Shown: positions 33,162-42,339, numbered from the stretch's first letter. The stretch is 64,000 nt of DNA from Oscillospiraceae bacterium (GCA_020025595.1 JAHHRV010000003.1:124001-188000), one strand, 5' to 3'. Notes: generated from the sequence alone by a model not told the origin. Translations and numbers: made by a program.

Positions 33162-34192
33162 TCCTCGGCCTCCGCATCCACAATGTGGAACGCAGCCGCT
33201 TTTTTCAGCCGGTTCTGCACCGCATAGGCTACGCCGCCGCCCTCGGGGCAACGGGCAAATACCCGGTGGATGGTGGGATCGTCCAGAATCCGCAGCGCAT
33301 CAAACAGTCCGGCGGACAGTGTATGTACATCCGCTTCCTTGCCATAGGTCAGCGGGTTGCAGTCTGCGTACAGGGGCAGCTCCTCTTCAAAGCAGAGCAC
33401 CCGGTCTTCTGGCTCATAGTGTCTGTGGACATATTCTGCCGCCTTTTCCCGGCTTCCTGCCACGATCACCACACTGGCGCAGGGGGCATAGTGGCGATAC
33501 TTCATGCCCGGAGCCTTTACCACCTTGTTAGGGTCGATCTGGGAGGTGACTGCTTCGTCAATGGTCAGCTCACCCAGCACTTCGGTCAGCTGCTCCGGAG
33601 TGATTCCGCCGGGGCGCAGCAGTCTTGCAGGCTTTTCTGTCAGATCCACAATGGTGGATTCCACACCCACGCTGCAGGGGCCGCCGTCCACAACAGCGTC
33701 AATTTTGCCGTCATGGTCATGGAGCACATGCTGGGCTGTGGTGGTGGAGGGCTTTCCGGAGATATTGGCAGAGGGGGCCGCCACCGGAACGCCTGCCAGA
33801 CGGATGATCTCTCTGGTCACGGCGCTGTCCGGGCAGCGAATCGCCACGGTGCTGAGGCCGCCGGTGGTGCGCTTGGGCACCACATCCCGGGCAGGCAGAA
33901 CGATGGTCAGAGGGCCCGGCCAGAATTTTTCTGCCAGCAAATAGGCTTCTTTGGGAATATCGTGGCAGAACTGCTCCATCTGGGCAGGCTCAGCCACATG
34001 CAGAATCAGGGGGTTATCCTGAGGGCGGCCCTTTGCCTCAAAAATCTTGGCAACCGCCTGCTCATCCAGTCCGTTGGCACCCAGGCCATAGACCGTCTCT
34101 GTGGGGATGGCGACCAAACCGCCATCTTGAATGATTTTTGCCGCAACGGACGCTGCATTGGGGTCCTGAGCGGACAAACGCAAGGTATTCAT
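33158..34192 (-). CDS. tsaC: L-threonylcarbamoyladenylate synthase with Sua5 C-terminal domain
   Basis: A 344-residue Sua5-type enzyme that makes threonylcarbamoyl-AMP from threonine, bicarbonate and ATP for the t6A37 modification of ANN-decoding tRNAs. The N-terminal YrdC domain has IPTETVYGLGAN and KGRPQDNPL; SVGVESTIVD and RPGGI follow; residues about 215-344 are the additional Sua5 domain after PGMKYRHYAP. It lies in a translation-related cluster with prfA and rlmA. Confidence 0.95.
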   Translation of the reverse strand: MNTLRLSAQDPNAASVAAKIIQDGGLVAIPTETVYGLGANGLDEQAVAKIFEAKGRPQDNPLILHVAEPAQMEQFCHDIPKEAYLLAEKFWPGPLTIVLPARDVVPKRTTGGLSTVAIRCPDSAVTREIIRLAGVPVAAPSANISGKPSTTTAQHVLHDHDGKIDAVVDGGPCSVGVESTIVDLTEKPARLLRPGGITPEQLTEVLGELTIDEAVTSQIDPNKVVKAPGMKYRHYAPCASVVIVAGSREKAAEYVHRHYEPEDRVLCFEEELPLYADCNPLTYGKEADVHTLSAGLFDALRILDDPTIHRVFARCPEGGGVAYAVQNRLKKAAAFHIVDAEAEE

Positions 34193-34221
34193 GATGTAAC
34201 CTTCTTTATTTATAAAATCTA

Positions 34222-35283
34222 TCAGTTTTGGGCGTTTTTCAGCTTTTCTGCCTGGTCGGCAGTGGCCAGCCCATCGATGATCTCGTCCAGGGCGCCGTCC
34301 ATAACGGCGTCGATTTTGTACAGGGTCAGGCCGATGCGGTGATCGGTGACACGGCCCTGAGGGAAGTTATAAGTGCGGATTCGCTCGTTGCGCATACCCG
34401 TACCCACCTGGCTGCGGCGCATACCGGTGACCTCGGATTCCACACGCTCCTGCTCGATTTCATAGAGCTTGGATGCCAGCATCCGCATACATTTTTCTCT
34501 GTTCTGCACCTGGCTGCGCTCTTCCTGGCAGGAAACCACGATTCCGGTGGGCTTGTGGATCAGTCGAACTGCAGAGCTGGTCTTGTTGACATGCTGACCG
34601 CCGGCGCCGGATGCCCGGAACACCTGCATTTCGATGTCTGCGGGGTTGATCTGCACATCCACCTCTTCCATTTCGGGCAGCACCGCCACCGTGGCGGTAG
34701 AGGTGTGGACCCGGCCGCCGGATTCTGTCTCCGGCACACGCTGAACCCGGTGAACGCCGGATTCGTATTTGAGCCGGGAATAGGCTCCCCGGCCGTTGAT
34801 GACGAAATCCGCCTCTTTTACACCGCCAAGCTCCGTATCGGAGTAGTTCAGCAGTTCCACGCTCCAGCCCTTCTGGTTTGCGTACATGGAATACATCCGG
34901 AACAGGCTGTGGGCAAACAGCGCACTTTCTTCGCCGCCGACACCGCCGCGGATTTCCATGATAACGCTCTTATCGTCATTGGGGTCTTTCGGCAGAAGCA
35001 GCAGCTGCAGCTGTCGGTAAAGCTCTTCCTGGCGCTGTTTTGCCGCCTGAAAGGTCTCCTGGCAGAATTCCCGCATCTCCGGGTCGCTCATCAGCTCTTC
35101 TGCATCCGCCTGCTCCTGCACTGCTGCATTATATTCCCGGTAGCACTCCACAATGGGCTCCAAGTCATTTTTTTCACGCAAAAGCTTTGCGGCCTTTTTG
35201 GGGTCTGCGTAAAAATCCGGCTGTTCGGATTTTGCGCAAAGCTCTTCATAGCGGTTTTCCACCGCCTGCAATTTTTCCAGCAT
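34222..35283 (-). CDS. prfA: Peptide chain release factor 1
   Basis: A 353-residue release factor that ends translation at UAA and UAG. The catalytic GGQ is in SGAGGQHVNKTSSAVR, and the N-terminal, central and tip regions (TSTATVAVLPE and IRTYNFPQ) match RF1. RF2 would carry a programmed frameshift; this has none. prmC, its usual partner, is not adjacent. Start at 35283. Confidence 0.97.
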   Translation of the reverse strand: MLEKLQAVENRYEELCAKSEQPDFYADPKKAAKLLREKNDLEPIVECYREYNAAVQEQADAEELMSDPEMREFCQETFQAAKQRQEELYRQLQLLLLPKDPNDDKSVIMEIRGGVGGEESALFAHSLFRMYSMYANQKGWSVELLNYSDTELGGVKEADFVINGRGAYSRLKYESGVHRVQRVPETESGGRVHTSTATVAVLPEMEEVDVQINPADIEMQVFRASGAGGQHVNKTSSAVRLIHKPTGIVVSCQEERSQVQNREKCMRMLASKLYEIEQERVESEVTGMRRSQVGTGMRNERIRTYNFPQGRVTDHRIGLTLYKIDAVMDGALDEIIDGLATADQAEKLKNAQN

Positions 35284-35341
35284 ATTGTAATCTCCAATGT
35301 TTTACAGTATCAAATTCCGGCACACGGGCAAAGTAACAGCG

Positions 35342-36142
35342 TCAGACAAGCTTGTAGACATTTACCACGCAGCTGGCCCGGTCGTGAAGTTCCTTCGTCT
35401 CGGCCAGTCGTTTTGCGCCTTCTGCGCTGATCCGGAACACATGGGGCGTCATGGACAGCAAATTCTGCACCTGTTCATCCCGAACGGTGAATTCAAAGGA
35501 AACGGGAATCGTTTCCACCAGACGGAAGCCCTCAAGCTCCGGCACGCTGTCCTTTTCTTTCAGATGCAATTCCGGGTAAATGATGGATTTCAGCCCCAGC
35601 AAATGGTCCTGGGCTGCCAGAACCTGGATGAAAATTCCGTCTTTTTTCAGTACCCGCTCAAATTCCGCCGGCATGGTCAGGGCAAACATGCTCATGAGCA
35701 GGCCCACGCAATTGTCTGCCACCGGCAGATGCGATGCCGTGCCGCAGATCCAGGTGGGTCCTTTGTACTGGGCGGCAGCGCAGCGGACAGCCTCTTTGGA
35801 GATGTCCAGCCCCACCAGCTCTGCGTTCAGAGCCTGAGCCACACGGGTTGCATAGTATCCTTCTCCGCAGCCCACATCCAGCACCGGGCCGCCGGCCCCA
35901 TGAGAAATTGCCGCAGACTTGACCGCCTCTACAATGGGGGCGTAGGTCTGCGTCTGTAAAAATGCACGACGGGAAAGCACCTGCTCCCGGGTATCGCCGG
36001 GATGAAGGGAATGTTTCTGCTGAACCACCAGCAAATTGGCATAGCCCTGCCGGGCAAGATCAAAGCTATGGCCGTTTTCACAGCGGTAGCTGCGTTCAGC
36101 CAGCTGCAGCGGTTTCGCACAAATCGGACAAATCAGTTCCAA
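35342..36142 (-). CDS. rlmA: 23S rRNA (guanine-N1)-methyltransferase RlmA family
   Basis: A 266-residue protein. The N-terminal zinc finger is CPICAKPLQLAERSYRCENGHSFD, followed by the RlmA-type LARQGYANLL, then a Rossmann methyltransferase domain with the SAM motif VLDVGCGEGYYA. RlmA methylates G745 or G748 of 23S rRNA; which one is unclear. The TTG start at 36142 is chosen because tctggaggg lies just upstream; ATG codons further upstream lack a site and lie before the finger. Confidence 0.9.
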   Translation of the reverse strand: MELICPICAKPLQLAERSYRCENGHSFDLARQGYANLLVVQQKHSLHPGDTREQVLSRRAFLQTQTYAPIVEAVKSAAISHGAGGPVLDVGCGEGYYATRVAQALNAELVGLDISKEAVRCAAAQYKGPTWICGTASHLPVADNCVGLLMSMFALTMPAEFERVLKKDGIFIQVLAAQDHLLGLKSIIYPELHLKEKDSVPELEGFRLVETIPVSFEFTVRDEQVQNLLSMTPHVFRISAEGAKRLAETKELHDRASCVVNVYKLV

Positions 36143-36230
36143 GGATTTCCCTCCAGACTTTCTCATTATTTTATATATCATACCCCATTTTTCCCACTTC
36201 GTCAAAGGTTTTCAGAAAGGATTGGTAGTT

Positions 36231-36899
36231 TTGCGGCGATTGATTGCTTTGCTATTGGCTGCGATTCTGTTTTGTCCGCCGGTTTCGGCAGCTTCCGACA
36301 CAAAATATGTCGCCATAACATTTGATGACGGCCCATCCGGCCACTTCACCGAAGAGCTTCTGGACGGTCTGCAGCAGCGCCATGTCCATGCCACATTTTT
36401 CCTGTGCGGCTATCGTCTGGAAGACTTTTCTTCCCTGGCCGAGAGAATCAAGCAGGAAGGCCATGAAATCGGACTGCATGGCTATTCCCACGATTCCATG
36501 GCAGATATGTCCGCCCAGCAGATTCGACAGGAGCTGGAAGATACCCTGGCATTGCTGCCCCAGGGGTGCAATGTCCGTCTGATGCGTCCCCCCGGAGGCG
36601 CTTCCGCCAGCCAGGTCAGTCAGGTGTGTGAAGAAATGGATCTTTCCATCATCACCTGGTCGGCAGACCCCAGAGACTGGGCCGTTCACTCTGCGCCGGA
36701 GGTAGAACAGGCCGTGCTGGAGCAGGTCAGCGACGGCGGAATTATTTTAATGCACGATATGTACGACAGCTCCATAGAAGCAGCGCTTTACCTGGTGGAC
36801 GAGCTTCAGGCTCAGGGATATGAATTTGTCACCGTGTCGGAGCTGGCTCAAATCAGGCAATGCACGCTGGAACCCGGAGGCATCTACAGCTGCTTCTGA
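36231..36899 (+). CDS. Secreted polysaccharide deacetylase (NodB domain)
   Basis: A 222-residue carbohydrate esterase family 4 protein. MRRLIALLLAAILFCPPVSA is a signal peptide. Motifs in order: TFDDGPS (catalytic and metal Asp), HGYSHDS (metal His), RPPGG, DPRDW and ILMHD. It should remove acetyl groups from cell-wall glycan or another secreted polymer. The TTG at 36231 is used as the start, ten bases after aaagg; no ATG is available nearby. It diverges from rlmA and stands alone. Confidence 0.9.
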   Translation: MRRLIALLLAAILFCPPVSAASDTKYVAITFDDGPSGHFTEELLDGLQQRHVHATFFLCGYRLEDFSSLAERIKQEGHEIGLHGYSHDSMADMSAQQIRQELEDTLALLPQGCNVRLMRPPGGASASQVSQVCEEMDLSIITWSADPRDWAVHSAPEVEQAVLEQVSDGGIILMHDMYDSSIEAALYLVDELQAQGYEFVTVSELAQIRQCTLEPGGIYSCF

Positions 36900-36943
36900 T
36901 GCGTCAAATTGTAAAGCATTTCTGAATTTTTACACGCAACGCC

Positions 36944-36971
36944 TTGTCAACAGGGTCAGTCATGATATAAT
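36944..36971 (+). promoter_or_regulatory. Predicted promoter of the lipid-kinase/NUDIX operon
   Basis: TTGTCA (36944-36949), 16-base spacer ending TGA, TATAAT (36966-36971). Confidence 0.8.
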
Positions 36972-37026
36972 ATCATCTGTATTGTACTGAAATATCGATT
37001 CTTACCCCAGTAACGAGGTGCTTTTT

Positions 37027-37923
37027 ATGCAGAAAATGCTGTTTATTATGAATCCCTGTGCCGGTGTGCGCAAAGCAAATAAATATCTGCCCCAGATCAT
37101 TTCCACATTCAACGAGGGCGGTTACGAAGTTACGACCTATATGACCGCAGCCCCCGGCGACGGCACACAGATCGTCAAGCGCCGACTGGCGGATTTTGAC
37201 ATTGTCACCTGCGCAGGCGGCGACGGCACCCTGAACGAGATCATCAGCGGCGTGCTGCAAACCGGGCTGGACCGCCCCATCGGATATATTCCCTGCGGCT
37301 CCACCAACGATTTTGCATCTTCCCTGAAGCTGTCCGGAAATGTGCTTCAGGCTGCCAAAGATATCGTGCAGGGCACCCCCGTTGCCTATGATGTAGGAAC
37401 CTTCAACCAGCGCTATTTTTCCTATGTAGCTTCCTTCGGTGCCTTTACCAAGGCATCCTACTCCACCCCTCAGAATGTCAAAAACGCATTGGGACATCTT
37501 GCTTATATCCTGGAGGGCATTCAGGAGCTGCCTCAGATCCGCACCACCCATATGCGTCTGGAGCTGGAGGACGAAGTCATTGAAGATGATTTCCTCTTCG
37601 GTGCCGTCAGCAATTCCACCTCTGTGGGCGGAATCCTGACTCTGTCCCCGGACCGGGTGGATATGCGGGACGGAAAGTTTGAAATTCTGCTGGTGCGTAT
37701 GCCCAAGGACCCCATGGAGCTGCATGAATGCATTCTCGCTCTGCACAGCCAGAAGTACAACTGCAGCATGATCACCTTCCGCTCCACCCCCAGTCTGACG
37801 GTATTCCCGGACCCGGATATGCCCTGGACTCTGGACGGAGAAAAAGCCGACGGTCAGCCTGTCATTGAGATCAAGAATCTCCATCAGGGCATCCGGCTCA
37901 TCCAAAACGGAGGCGCATTATGA
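37027..37923 (+). CDS. Diacylglycerol/lipid kinase (DAGK catalytic domain)
   Basis: A 298-residue lipid kinase of the DgkB/YegS type. The N-terminal MLFIMNPCAGVRKANK and the nucleotide loop CAGGDGTLNE match the family, as does GYIPCGSTNDFA. It probably phosphorylates diacylglycerol or undecaprenol-like lipids, returning them to phospholipid synthesis. Start 37027 follows gaggtg. It overlaps the NUDIX gene by four bases. Confidence 0.93.
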   Translation: MQKMLFIMNPCAGVRKANKYLPQIISTFNEGGYEVTTYMTAAPGDGTQIVKRRLADFDIVTCAGGDGTLNEIISGVLQTGLDRPIGYIPCGSTNDFASSLKLSGNVLQAAKDIVQGTPVAYDVGTFNQRYFSYVASFGAFTKASYSTPQNVKNALGHLAYILEGIQELPQIRTTHMRLELEDEVIEDDFLFGAVSNSTSVGGILTLSPDRVDMRDGKFEILLVRMPKDPMELHECILALHSQKYNCSMITFRSTPSLTVFPDPDMPWTLDGEKADGQPVIEIKNLHQGIRLIQNGGAL

Positions 37924-38390
37924 TCAATACCACACTGTGCTATATCACCCAGGGAGATCAGGTGCTGATGCTCCACCGGGTCAAGAAGAAAAACGACATC
38001 AACCACGACAAATGGATCGGCATCGGCGGCAAATTCGAGGCAGAAGAAACCCCTGACGAATGTCTGCTTCGGGAGGCAAAGGAAGAAACCGGCCTGACCC
38101 TGACCCAGTGGAAGTGCCGGGGCGTTGTGACATTTCTCACGGAAAATCCCGGAGACTGCCAGTTTATGTACCTGTTCACCGCAGACGGATTCACCGGACA
38201 GCTGAAAGAATGCGACGAGGGCGATCTGCAGTGGGTTTCCCGGGAGTTTTTGGACAGCCTGCCCAAGTGGGAAGGCGACAAGATCTTTCTGGATCTTCTG
38301 CGGCAGGATGCGCCATTTTTCCTGCTGAAGCTGCGCTATCAGGGCGAGTGCCTGACCGAGGCTGTTCTGAACGGAAAAACAATTCGATAA
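37920..38390 (+). CDS. NUDIX hydrolase, MutT/8-oxo-dGTP diphosphatase type
   Basis: A 156-residue NUDIX protein. The Nudix box is GKFEAEETPDECLLREAKEE followed by TG, with the catalytic REAKEE. The start MINTTLCYIT and WIGIGGKFE are typical of MutT-like enzymes that clean oxidised nucleotides. It overlaps the lipid-kinase stop by four bases (ATGA) and is followed by a terminator. Confidence 0.92.
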   Translation: MINTTLCYITQGDQVLMLHRVKKKNDINHDKWIGIGGKFEAEETPDECLLREAKEETGLTLTQWKCRGVVTFLTENPGDCQFMYLFTADGFTGQLKECDEGDLQWVSREFLDSLPKWEGDKIFLDLLRQDAPFFLLKLRYQGECLTEAVLNGKTIR

Positions 38391-38395
38391 TATAC

Positions 38396-38423
38396 AAAAA
38401 GCGTGCCCGTGGGCGCGCTTTTT
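38396..38423 (+). terminator. Intrinsic terminator of the lipid-kinase/NUDIX operon
   Basis: Stem aaaaagcgtgccc / gggcgcgcttttt, a 2-base loop, T run. Confidence 0.85.
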
Positions 38424-38500
38424 GTTGCAATCATCTAAAAAAAGCAGTATGATATAGTTATATTGAGTTGTCTTCATGTATCCTAGGGAGGAATTATATT

Positions 38501-40432
38501 ATGAATCGATCAGAAGCACTTGAACAATATAATCGCGCCCTTCGCATGGGCAAAGCCGAACAAAGAGAACGCCTGATGAACGGACAGGACCCCAATCCCG
38601 CCGTTCTGGAGGATCTGGTTACCGATTCCGTCGGCGAATCCAGCCAGTATGTGGGTCTGGTGGACATCCCTGTAGAGCGCATCGTCGGCACGAAAACCGC
38701 CGGACGAATTTCTGCATTCACCGCAGGATTTCTGCCTCTGCTGGATGCAAAATCCGAATTTGCCCTCAAATGGATGAATCTGTGTATCGCACATATGTCA
38801 GAAGAGGGTATTCGTGATCCCATTACCTGTTTTGAGTATATGGGCAATTTCTATGTTCAGGAAGGCAACAAGCGTGTCAGCGTCCTGAAATACTATGGTG
38901 CATCCCGTATTCCGGGTATCGTCCACCGAATTGTCCCGCCCCTCAGTGATGACCTGCATGTAAAGGCTTATTACGAATTTCTGGATTTCTACAAAGCCAC
39001 AAAAATCTATGATGTGCAGTTCGTCCATCCCGGCCAGTATGCAAAACTTGTAAATGCTGTAGGAATCCCCCAGGGACAGGAGTGGAGAGACGAAGATCGT
39101 CGCCGCTTCCGCGCCTACTTCCAGTATTTCAAGGAAGCATTTTACGAGCTGGGCGGTGAACAGCTGTACAGCCATCCGGAAGACGCTCTGCTGCTGTGGC
39201 TGGAGGTGTACCCCTACACGGATCTGGGCAAAATGTCCACCGGCGAACTGAAGAACTCGCTGGAAGAGATGTGGGATAATGTCATTGCCATGGATTCCCC
39301 CATCCCGGTGTTCTCCACCGAAGTGCCCACAGCCGAAAAGCCCAGCATTTTCAGCAAAATCATTCGCAAGGACTATGTCAGTGTTGCCTTTATCCATCAG
39401 CGCACCATCGAAACCAGTCCCTGGACCATGGCCCACGACACCGGCAGAAAGCATCTGGAGCGGGTGTTTGGCAAACAGGTCTCTGTTCAGAGCTATTTCG
39501 GTGCCGATACCCCGGAACTGGCTGAGCAGATGATGGAGCAGGCCATCGAAGCCGGTGCCGATGTGATTTTCGCCACCACGCCTCAGCTCATCGCGCCCTG
39601 CCTGAAAATCTCCGTAAAATATCCCAAGGTCAAGGTCCTCAACTGTTCTGTGCATATGCCCTATTCCACGGTGCGTACCTACTACAGCCGTGTTTACGAG
39701 GGTAAATTCATCACCGGTGCCATCGCAGGTGCCATGGCTAAGAATGACCGCATCGGTTATGTGGGTTCTTATCCCATTCACGGTGTTCCCGCCGCAATCA
39801 ACGCTTTTGCTTTGGGCGCACAGATGACCAATCCCAGGGCGAAGATCGAGCTGAAGTGGTCCTGCCTGCCCGGAGATCCCACCAAGGAATTCCTGGCCGA
39901 CGGCATTAATGTGATCTCTAACCGGGATACTCCCGTAAAAGACCGGCTGTTCACCGACTCCGGAACCTATATGGCCAATGACGACGGAAGCTTTATCTCC
40001 CTTGGCTCCCCCACCTGGAACTGGGGCAAATTCTACGAAAATATCGTCCGTTCCATGCTGAACGGCTCCTGGGACACCGAAAAAGGCGGTAAAATCGTCA
40101 ACTACTGGTGGGGCATGAGCAGCGGCGTGATCGACATTACCCTGGGCCAGGAGCTGCCCGAGGGCGTTCGCAGTCTTGCCGAGATGCTGCGCACCGGCCT
40201 GCGCCAGGGCCTGATCGACCCATTCTTCCGCAAAATCGTCACCCAGGACGGTACCATCGTCAACGACGGCACCCGCAGTCTTTCCCCGGACGATCTGCTG
40301 CATATGGACTGGCTGTGCGAAAATGTCTCCGGTTCGATCCCCAAATACGAAGATGTTCTGCCGATTTCCCGGCCTATGGTTAAACTTTTGGGTGTGTATC
40401 CCCCAGAGAATCCAGAGGAGGTGCCGAAGTGA
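38501..40432 (+). CDS. Cytosolic ParB-like/BMP (PnrA-type) ligand-binding fusion protein
   Basis: A 643-residue protein with no signal peptide. Residues about 52-145 look ParB/sulfiredoxin-like: VDIPVERIVGTK, then RDPITCFEYMGNFYVQEGNK and RVSVLK. Residues about 150-285 are a helical linker. Residues about 290-600 are a BMP-family periplasmic-binding fold (VYEGKFITGAIAGAMAKNDR and YVGSYPIHGVPAAINAFALG), the type that binds nucleosides in PnrA and BmpA. Without export it would sense its ligand in the cytosol. Start 38501 follows gaggaatta. It overlaps the metallophosphoesterase gene by four bases, so both act together. Confidence 0.88.
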   Translation: MNRSEALEQYNRALRMGKAEQRERLMNGQDPNPAVLEDLVTDSVGESSQYVGLVDIPVERIVGTKTAGRISAFTAGFLPLLDAKSEFALKWMNLCIAHMSEEGIRDPITCFEYMGNFYVQEGNKRVSVLKYYGASRIPGIVHRIVPPLSDDLHVKAYYEFLDFYKATKIYDVQFVHPGQYAKLVNAVGIPQGQEWRDEDRRRFRAYFQYFKEAFYELGGEQLYSHPEDALLLWLEVYPYTDLGKMSTGELKNSLEEMWDNVIAMDSPIPVFSTEVPTAEKPSIFSKIIRKDYVSVAFIHQRTIETSPWTMAHDTGRKHLERVFGKQVSVQSYFGADTPELAEQMMEQAIEAGADVIFATTPQLIAPCLKISVKYPKVKVLNCSVHMPYSTVRTYYSRVYEGKFITGAIAGAMAKNDRIGYVGSYPIHGVPAAINAFALGAQMTNPRAKIELKWSCLPGDPTKEFLADGINVISNRDTPVKDRLFTDSGTYMANDDGSFISLGSPTWNWGKFYENIVRSMLNGSWDTEKGGKIVNYWWGMSSGVIDITLGQELPEGVRSLAEMLRTGLRQGLIDPFFRKIVTQDGTIVNDGTRSLSPDDLLHMDWLCENVSGSIPKYEDVLPISRPMVKLLGVYPPENPEEVPK

Positions 40433-41094
40433 AGATTCTCGCTGTTGCAGATGAAGAGTGCAGCGCCCTATGGGACTACTATGTCCCCGGACGCCTGAAG
40501 GATTATGATCTTATATTATCCAGCGGTGACCTAAAAGCATCTTACCTGTCCTTTCTGGTGACAATGGCAAAATGCCCGGTCATGTATGTCCATGGCAACC
40601 ACGATACCAACTACGAGCACAAGCCCCCGGAGGGCTGCGACTGTATTGACGGCAGGCTCGTCATTTACAAAGGTCTGCGGATTCTGGGTCTGGGCGGAAG
40701 CTACCGTTATCGCCCGGGCAATTTTCAGTACAACGACCGACAGATGCGCAGCCGTATCCGCAAATTAAAGCGGCAAATCAAGCAGGCTGGCGGTGTGGAT
40801 ATCGTCGTTACCCATGCCCCCCCTCTGGGCGTGGGCGATGCAGACGATCCCCCCCATCGAGGCTTTGAAGCATTTCTGGAGCTGATCGACAGCTACCACC
40901 CCACATACCTGCTCCATGGTCATGTACATATGCGCTATGGGCAGAATATCCAGCGTGTGCAGGAATACAACGGCACAAAAGTCATCAATGTCTGCGAACG
41001 CTATACCCTGGATATTCCCGACCGGGAAATTACAACCACCAAAATCCAGGAATTTTACAACATTTTTCTGAAATTTTCAGGGAAAGCATATTGA
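40429..41094 (+). CDS. Metallophosphoesterase (calcineurin-like)
   Basis: A 221-residue phosphoesterase. The metal motifs are present in order: LSSGDL, GNHD, VTHAPP and LLHGHVH; the first D-x-H motif is replaced by VADEEC, so one metal-site residue differs from the usual DxH. It starts at GTG 40429 within the stop of the BMP-fusion gene, with agaggaggtg as site. It probably hydrolyses a nucleotide or phosphodiester. Its stop overlaps the -35 box of the next promoter. Confidence 0.9.
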   Translation: MKILAVADEECSALWDYYVPGRLKDYDLILSSGDLKASYLSFLVTMAKCPVMYVHGNHDTNYEHKPPEGCDCIDGRLVIYKGLRILGLGGSYRYRPGNFQYNDRQMRSRIRKLKRQIKQAGGVDIVVTHAPPLGVGDADDPPHRGFEAFLELIDSYHPTYLLHGHVHMRYGQNIQRVQEYNGTKVINVCERYTLDIPDREITTTKIQEFYNIFLKFSGKAY

Positions 41095-41119
41095 CAAATC
41101 GGGAAATTACAGATATAAT
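41091..41119 (+). promoter_or_regulatory. Consensus sigma-A promoter of rpsF-ssb-rpsR
   Basis: TTGACA (41091-41096), 17-base spacer, TATAAT (41114-41119). The -35 box contains the TGA stop of the metallophosphoesterase gene. Confidence 0.95.
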
Positions 41120-41195
41120 GAATCAGTCTGAATAAAGACAATCCTTGCTCCCAGTGTGCCTGGGGGCCAAACGTCCAAAAGGAGGTGCAAACAAC

Positions 41196-41492
41196 ATGGC
41201 TAAGATTACCGGTAAGTATGAGGTGCTCTACATCATCGATCCTGCAAAGGGCGAGGAGGGTATCGCAGCACTTGTGGAAAAGTTCAAGGCAATGGTGGAA
41301 GCGGAGGGTACTCTGACCAACATTGACGAGTGGGGCAAGCGTCGTCTGGCATATCCCATCAATGACCTGGCTGAGGGCTACTACGTTCTGATGAACTTCG
41401 AGTCCAAGCCCGAGTTCCCCGCTGAGCTGGAGCGTGTGATGAAGATCACCGAAGGCGTTATGCGCTGCATGACCACCGCAGTGGAAGAGTAA
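41196..41492 (+). CDS. rpsF: 30S ribosomal protein S6
   Basis: A 98-residue S6 protein, with YEVLYIIDPAKGEE and EWGKRRLAYPINDLAEGYY typical of the family. Start 41196 follows a perfect aaaaggaggtg at 41177-41187. The 75-base leader contains a small hairpin (ctcccag / ctggggg near 41150); in many bacteria the S6-S18 dimer regulates this operon through its leader, but I do not see the diagnostic CCG bulge clearly. Confidence 0.97.
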   Translation: MAKITGKYEVLYIIDPAKGEEGIAALVEKFKAMVEAEGTLTNIDEWGKRRLAYPINDLAEGYYVLMNFESKPEFPAELERVMKITEGVMRCMTTAVEE

Positions 41493-41504
41493 GGAGGCTT
41501 TCTA

Positions 41505-41987
41505 ATGCTCAACCACATTACCATCATGGGTCGTCTGACCCGTGATCCCGAATTGCGCCGTACCGGCAGCGGTATCGCCGTGGCCAGCTTCACTCTGGCT
41601 GTGGATCGAGACTTCGCTCCCAAAGACGGCGGCGAGCGGGAAACGGATTTCATTGACTGCGTTGCTTGGCGTCAGACTGGAGAATTCGTCTCCAAGTACT
41701 TCACCAAGGGCCGCATGGCAGTGGTATCCGGTCGTCTCCAGATTCGTTCCTGGAACGACAAAGACGGAAACAAGCGTCGCACCGCCGAGATCGTGGCAGA
41801 CAATGTCTACTTCGGCGACAGCAAGCGTGATGACCAGGGCAGCAGCTCCTACGGTGGAAACACCTACGGCGGCAATTCCTATGGTCAGGCTCAGAACAGC
41901 GGCTTCGGTGGCTACAGCGCCCCTGCCTCTGCACCTGCATCCGATTTCGCTATGCTGGAAGATGACGATGCTCAGCTTCCTTTCTAA
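41505..41987 (+). CDS. ssb: Single-stranded DNA-binding protein
   Basis: A 160-residue SSB. The OB fold has MLNHITIMGRLTRDPELRRT and DFIDCVAWRQTGEFVSKYF; the middle is Gly/Ser/Tyr-rich and flexible; the acidic tip ends DDDAQLPF, the usual docking tail for replication proteins. It sits 12 bases after rpsF, as in most Firmicutes. Confidence 0.97.
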   Translation: MLNHITIMGRLTRDPELRRTGSGIAVASFTLAVDRDFAPKDGGERETDFIDCVAWRQTGEFVSKYFTKGRMAVVSGRLQIRSWNDKDGNKRRTAEIVADNVYFGDSKRDDQGSSSYGGNTYGGNSYGQAQNSGFGGYSAPASAPASDFAMLEDDDAQLPF

Positions 41988-42026
41988 TTCTTGAATTTTC
42001 TACAATGCTAATAAGGAGGAATCATC

Positions 42027-42263
42027 ATGGCTAACGAACAGCGTGTCCGTCCCCGCAAGCGTAAGAAGGTCTGCTCCTTCTGCGTGGACAAGGTGACTGT
42101 TATCGATTACAAGGACACTGCAAAGCTGCGCCGTTACCTGTCCGAGCGTGGCAAGATCCTGCCCCGCCGTACCACTGGTACCTGTGCTGCTCATCAGCGT
42201 AGTCTGACCACCGCTATCAAGCGTGCTCGCCAGATTGCTCTGCTGCCCTATGTTGCAGACTAA
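42027..42263 (+). CDS. rpsR: 30S ribosomal protein S18
   Basis: A 78-residue S18 with RKKVCSFCVDKV (a CxxC, so possibly zinc-binding), YKDTAKLRRYLSERGKILPR and TTGTCAAHQRSLTTAIKRAR. The start follows aaggagg. Last gene of the operon. Confidence 0.97.
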   Translation: MANEQRVRPRKRKKVCSFCVDKVTVIDYKDTAKLRRYLSERGKILPRRTTGTCAAHQRSLTTAIKRARQIALLPYVAD

Positions 42264-42275
42264 TTGATAAGCGAT

Positions 42276-42310
42276 ATACCCCGAAGGATTTTCCTTCGGG
42301 GTATTTTTTT
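42276..42310 (+). terminator. Intrinsic terminator after rpsR
   Basis: Stem ataccccgaagga / tccttcggggtat followed by seven Ts. Confidence 0.94.
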
Positions 42311-42339
42311 GCCTTTCTGCACTTTTTGCATTTCTGATT

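Noticed and set aside
41120..41195. S6:S18-type autoregulatory leader before rpsF
   Set aside because: A small hairpin exists but the diagnostic bulged CCG was not clearly visible, so it is only mentioned and not called.
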